This document shows, piece by piece, positions 61,455-64,000 of a stretch of 64,000 nucleotides of DNA (its first letter is position 1; the number at the start of each line of letters is the position of its first letter). This DNA is from Moraxella nonliquefaciens (GTDB lineage Bacteria; Pseudomonadota; Gammaproteobacteria; Pseudomonadales; Moraxellaceae), in NCBI RefSeq assembly GCF_001679005.1, contig NZ_LXTW01000032.1:310001-374000 (forward strand), written 5' to 3'. The notes under the pieces are model-generated. The model had not been told where the DNA came from, did no database searches, and worked only from the letters and a program-made list of their open reading frames with translations. Position numbers and translations under genes: made by a program.

Positions 61455-62471
61455 TTAATTATCATCTGCATTTACTACCACCTGCAAAAAGTCCTTTGCC
61501 AATACCAATTTACCATCATAGTACCGCTCTGCCTCATCTCTAAGATGTCCCATATTAGGTTCTTTGGCAGTTTTGTCATCAAAGGGGGCATATCTGGCAC
61601 TAAAATGGGTCAATATCAGCATGGGAACATGGCAGGTATGGGCGAACGTAGCTACCTGTTTGGCACTAGAATGCTGGGGATTAAATCCGCCCAACATGGC
61701 AGGTTTGTTTACTATTTTTTGCAAAATCTCATCGGTATAAGTTGCCTCATGGATCAGTGCATGGCAGTCTTTGACAGCGTGGGTAAGCAGGTTTGGTGTG
61801 TCGTTATCACCTGCGATGACGATTTTGGTGGTGCTTTGAGTGTGGGTTTTGTAGTCATGTGGGTTGATGGTTGTGTCATCAAGTTTTAGGGGCGTGTCTG
61901 CTTTTAAAATCTTATGCCAATATCCGTTAGCGATGTCATCCAACCTTAATTTATCGGTCAAAAGTTTATCTTTTTTAAGCGTCTGAATAATTGTAAAACC
62001 AAATGACAAAATGCGATGTGAAAGTTCATAAAAACGTATGGCTATATGGTGATTATCACCAAAATCAAGGGATAATTCACACTCCAAATTATCCTCAATG
62101 GCAATAAAGTCAATGGGGTAGTTAAAATGTAGTTCGCTGACAATGGTCAGTGTATCAAGCAATCTGGCGATGGCCTTTGGAGCGATGAGCGTCAAAGGCT
62201 TGGTTCGTCTGTTCATGTTCAAACTTGCCAAAAGCCCACCCAATCCATAACAATGGTCGCCATGGGTGTGCGTGATGAGTATGGCTGATAAATCATTGGG
62301 CAACAAATGACATCTCATAAGCTGATGCTGAGTACCCTCACCGCAGTCAATGAGTAGCCAAGCGTTACGTTTGGCGTAAACATTGGCACTGCATTCTACT
62401 GCAAGGGCGGAGACATTGCGTTCACGTGTGGGGATGCCACTTGATGTACCCAAAAAAGTAAGTTTAAACAT
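61455..62471 (-). CDS. rnz: Ribonuclease Z (tRNA 3' endonuclease)
   Basis: With the ATG at 62471 the protein has 338 residues; the frame continues to 62516 but FLGTSSGIPTRERN, the true N-terminal motif, follows directly after MFKLT. The metallo-beta-lactamase site is ITHTHGDHCYGLGG, with later Asp in IAGDNDT and His in LILTHFSARY. It processes tRNA precursors lacking encoded CCA. It lies immediately upstream of dusB, giving another pair of tRNA-related genes. A ribosome site is not obvious. Confidence 0.93.
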   Translation of the reverse strand: MFKLTFLGTSSGIPTRERNVSALAVECSANVYAKRNAWLLIDCGEGTQHQLMRCHLLPNDLSAILITHTHGDHCYGLGGLLASLNMNRRTKPLTLIAPKAIARLLDTLTIVSELHFNYPIDFIAIEDNLECELSLDFGDNHHIAIRFYELSHRILSFGFTIIQTLKKDKLLTDKLRLDDIANGYWHKILKADTPLKLDDTTINPHDYKTHTQSTTKIVIAGDNDTPNLLTHAVKDCHALIHEATYTDEILQKIVNKPAMLGGFNPQHSSAKQVATFAHTCHVPMLILTHFSARYAPFDDKTAKEPNMGHLRDEAERYYDGKLVLAKDFLQVVVNADDN

Positions 62472-62571
62472 GGAACTAATTGATAAATATTGGTGTATTG
62501 TATCACAAAACCTCATTCATCAAAATAAGTTAGAGCGATTTTATCATTTGGTGCATTTTATCAATGCCATG

Positions 62572-63066
62572 TTAGCCATTATTAGAGAGCCACAAACTGC
62601 TGTCATCATCATAAAACTCTTGCTTCCAAACAGGAATATCAGCTTTGATGGCATTTAGTAGCCACTCACAGGCAGCAAAGGCAGGTGTGCGATGAGATGC
62701 TGTTACCCCAATCCATACCGCCATATCACCAATGTCAAGCTTGCCAATGCGATGAATGGCAACAGCGTGCGTGATGTCAAATTTGCTCTTAGCCTGACTG
62801 ACCAGTTTTGCTCCATGATTGATGGCAAGTTGTTCATAACCGTAGTAAATGAGATGGCTTACCGCTCGTTTATTATTGTGATTACGCACCCAACCCTCAA
62901 AGGTTACCAACGCCCCTGCACTGTCGTTTAGCAGATAAGATTTTAACAGTCTATCATCAATGGGGCAATCAGACAACGCAAAACCATCTCTTTGGGCAAG
63001 TTCATAGGCTTGCCCCTTAGATAGGCTTGTCGTTAAAGCGTTGCCATGGATGGGGTCATTTTTCAT
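62572..63066 (-). CDS. moaE: Molybdopterin synthase catalytic subunit
   Basis: The ATG at 63066 with AGGAGG just upstream gives 164 residues; the much longer frame to 63276 overlaps moaD and is spurious. Family blocks are GALVTFEGWVRNHNNKRAVSHLIYYGYEQLA, AVAIHRIGKLDIGD and VWKQEFYDDDSSLWL with the active-site Lys. MoaE uses the MoaD thiocarboxylate to insert dithiolene sulfurs into cPMP. It follows moaD by one base. Confidence 0.95.
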   Translation of the reverse strand: MKNDPIHGNALTTSLSKGQAYELAQRDGFALSDCPIDDRLLKSYLLNDSAGALVTFEGWVRNHNNKRAVSHLIYYGYEQLAINHGAKLVSQAKSKFDITHAVAIHRIGKLDIGDMAVWIGVTASHRTPAFAACEWLLNAIKADIPVWKQEFYDDDSSLWLSNNG

Positions 63067-63067
63067 A

Positions 63068-63331
63068 TCAGCCTCCTGCCACAGGTGGAATAAAGGCAAC
63101 CATATCACCCGATGAGATGGCATCATTCCAATCGCCAAATTCGTGGTTGATGGCAATTGCAACTTTATCTTGGGGCAAATCAAAATCATATTTGGCAGAG
63201 AGTTTGGCATAGAGTGTCGCCAAATCACCACTGGTTGTCTGCACAGTTTCACTGTCTTTGCCCGCCTTTTGAGCAAGACTAGAAAAGTACAGGACGTTTA
63301 TGCTAAGTACTTGATTATTATAATTTTTCAT
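63068..63331 (-). CDS. moaD: Molybdopterin synthase sulfur carrier subunit
   Basis: The 87-residue ubiquitin-like protein ends in the required Gly-Gly (VAFIPPVAGG), which is adenylated and thiocarboxylated by MoeB. The start of the beta-grasp fold (VLSINVLYFSSLAQKAG) is typical. It overlaps the end of moaC by 14 bases and is followed at once by moaE, so the three are translationally coupled. Confidence 0.94.
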   Translation of the reverse strand: MKNYNNQVLSINVLYFSSLAQKAGKDSETVQTTSGDLATLYAKLSAKYDFDLPQDKVAIAINHEFGDWNDAISSGDMVAFIPPVAGG

Positions 63332-63794
63332 AATCAGATTTCCCCCCTGTTTTTTGGATAAGATGAATGTCTGTTATCTCAATATCATGGCTTATCGCCT
63401 TGGTCATGTCATAAATGGTCAAACACGCAAGCGATACAGCGGTTAATGCTTCCATCTCCACGCCTGTTTTATGGGTAACTTTGGCAGTCGCTTTTACCAC
63501 GATGGCACAGTCTTTATCAATATATTCAAAATCCATCTTGATGGTATCAAGGGGCAAAGCATGACACAAGGGTATCAGCTCATGTGTTTTTTTAGCTGCC
63601 ATAATCCCTGCAATGTGGGCGGTCTGTATGATACTGCCCTTTTTGGTCATGCCGTCTGTATCTTTGATGTGTTGGTAAATATCAGAGACAAAAACCACTT
63701 TGCCTTGTGCTATGGCGGTGCGTGTGGTTGTCATTTTATCGCCCACGTCTACCATGGTGATGTTACCGTCTTTGTCTAAATGGCTAAGATTCAT
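63318..63794 (-). CDS. moaC: Cyclic pyranopterin monophosphate synthase
   Basis: The 158-residue protein carries LSHLDKDGNITMVDVGDK, IIQTAHIAGIMAAKKTHELIPLCHALPL with conserved His and Lys, VKATAKVTHKTGVEMEALTAVS and LTIYDMTKA. It makes cPMP from the MoaA product in the first stage of molybdenum cofactor synthesis. It is the usual length. It lies between partial mobA and moaD in a left-running operon; moaA and moaB are not in the window. Confidence 0.97.
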   Translation of the reverse strand: MNLSHLDKDGNITMVDVGDKMTTTRTAIAQGKVVFVSDIYQHIKDTDGMTKKGSIIQTAHIAGIMAAKKTHELIPLCHALPLDTIKMDFEYIDKDCAIVVKATAKVTHKTGVEMEALTAVSLACLTIYDMTKAISHDIEITDIHLIQKTGGKSDYEKL

Positions 63795-63858
63795 AATTAC
63801 TCGTTAAATGTTTGATGAATTTGATTTGGATGAATAATAACTTGACCCACACTATATA

Positions 63859-64000
63859 TCATTTATCTTCAAAAGATGATAACGCCAATTTAAATTCATC
63901 GGGTGTATTAAAATTGGCAAGATTTTTCCAATTGCTTGGCATGGGAATTTGACAGATGGATTTGTCCTTTAAAAACCTCATGACAGAACGCTCACCCTGA
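63859..64000 (-). CDS. mobA: Molybdenum cofactor guanylyltransferase, C-terminal part
   Basis: The window edge cuts this gene; only the last 47 codons are visible, stop at 63859-63861. They read QGERSVMRFLKD, then PMPSNWKNLANFNTPDEFKL and a short tail. This matches the MobA C-terminus (RSVxxWL and N-NTPEDL pattern). MobA attaches GMP to molybdopterin. Its stop is 65 bases from the moaC start, in the same direction, consistent with one Moco operon. Confidence 0.75.
   Translation of the reverse strand, partial: QGERSVMRFLKDKSICQIPMPSNWKNLANFNTPDEFKLALSSFEDK

Noticed and set aside
62572..63276. Longer moaE reading frame of 234 codons
   Set aside because: The extra 70 residues overlap moaD in another frame, and AGGAGG sits right before the ATG at 63066.
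1..64000. tRNA or rRNA genes, CRISPR arrays, insertion sequences, prophage genes
   Set aside because: No cloverleaf with CCA end, no spaced identical repeats, no transposase-like motifs and no terminal inverted repeats were seen in the gaps.

Overview
The window is a moderately AT-rich, densely coded stretch of a gammaproteobacterial chromosome. Its content fits the Moraxellaceae, most likely Moraxella or a close relative. The pointers are a fused RNase HI-DnaQ gene, a FimL-like pilus scaffold next to nudC, an Hfq with a very long Gly/Phe/Asp-rich tail, a kdsD-kdsC-lptC-lptA-lptB cluster and an AceE/AceF pair with no adjacent Lpd. The genus is inferred from gene content, not from a search. 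I found no rRNA, tRNA, CRISPR, prophage or intact insertion sequence.

Layout. 1-6.9 kb: lysine exporter LysO, a Zn metallopeptidase, an esterase, an exported protein, glutamine synthetase, a small membrane protein, a YghU-type GST and a Tat-type GDSL lipoprotein. 7-11.6 kb: pyruvate dehydrogenase E2 and E1 (aceEF, transcribed right to left), ending in a strong terminator. 11.9-16.4 kb: a lipoprotein, TrmL, HemW, a RhlB-type helicase, an exported protein and a cold-shock protein. 16.6-21.2 kb: two forward translationally coupled pairs, aroQ/rnhA-dnaQ and fimL-like/nudC. 21.5-23.9 kb: divergent leuA and an Lrp-family regulator around an inverted repeat. 23.9-31.8 kb: mfd, ppiD, two membrane proteins (DUF1345, MarC) and a lipoprotein. 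32-37 kb: a glycosyltransferase coupled to a peroxiredoxin, a purine permease, an SMR efflux pump with its TetR regulator and palindromic operator, and queC. 37.3-40.7 kb: Kdo synthesis and LPS transport. 40.9-45.1 kb: hfq, miaA, tsaE, a QueD-like gene and a PerM-like transporter. 45.4-47.3 kb: ilvD.

47.3-48.5 kb is the one clearly accessory segment. It is AT-rich and holds a Uma2-family gene broken by one missing base, a second gene broken at an A tract, and a tiny membrane ORF. 48.5-63.9 kb returns to housekeeping: gloB, serC, a candidate DNA polymerase III psi subunit, a LemA/M48 protease pair, rodA, rlpA, folD, clpA, dusB, rnz, and a molybdenum-cofactor cluster (mobA-moaC-moaD-moaE) that runs off the right edge.

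Functionally the window is mostly core metabolism, envelope biogenesis, and RNA and tRNA modification. I do not see a convincing new multi-gene defence or secretion system. The observations most worth following up are the decayed accessory island, the AroQ with a substituted active-site Asn, the HolD-like protein, the LemA-M48 pair with a large uncharacterised C-terminal region, the miaA insertion, the Hfq tail, and a recurrent extended -10 promoter signature.
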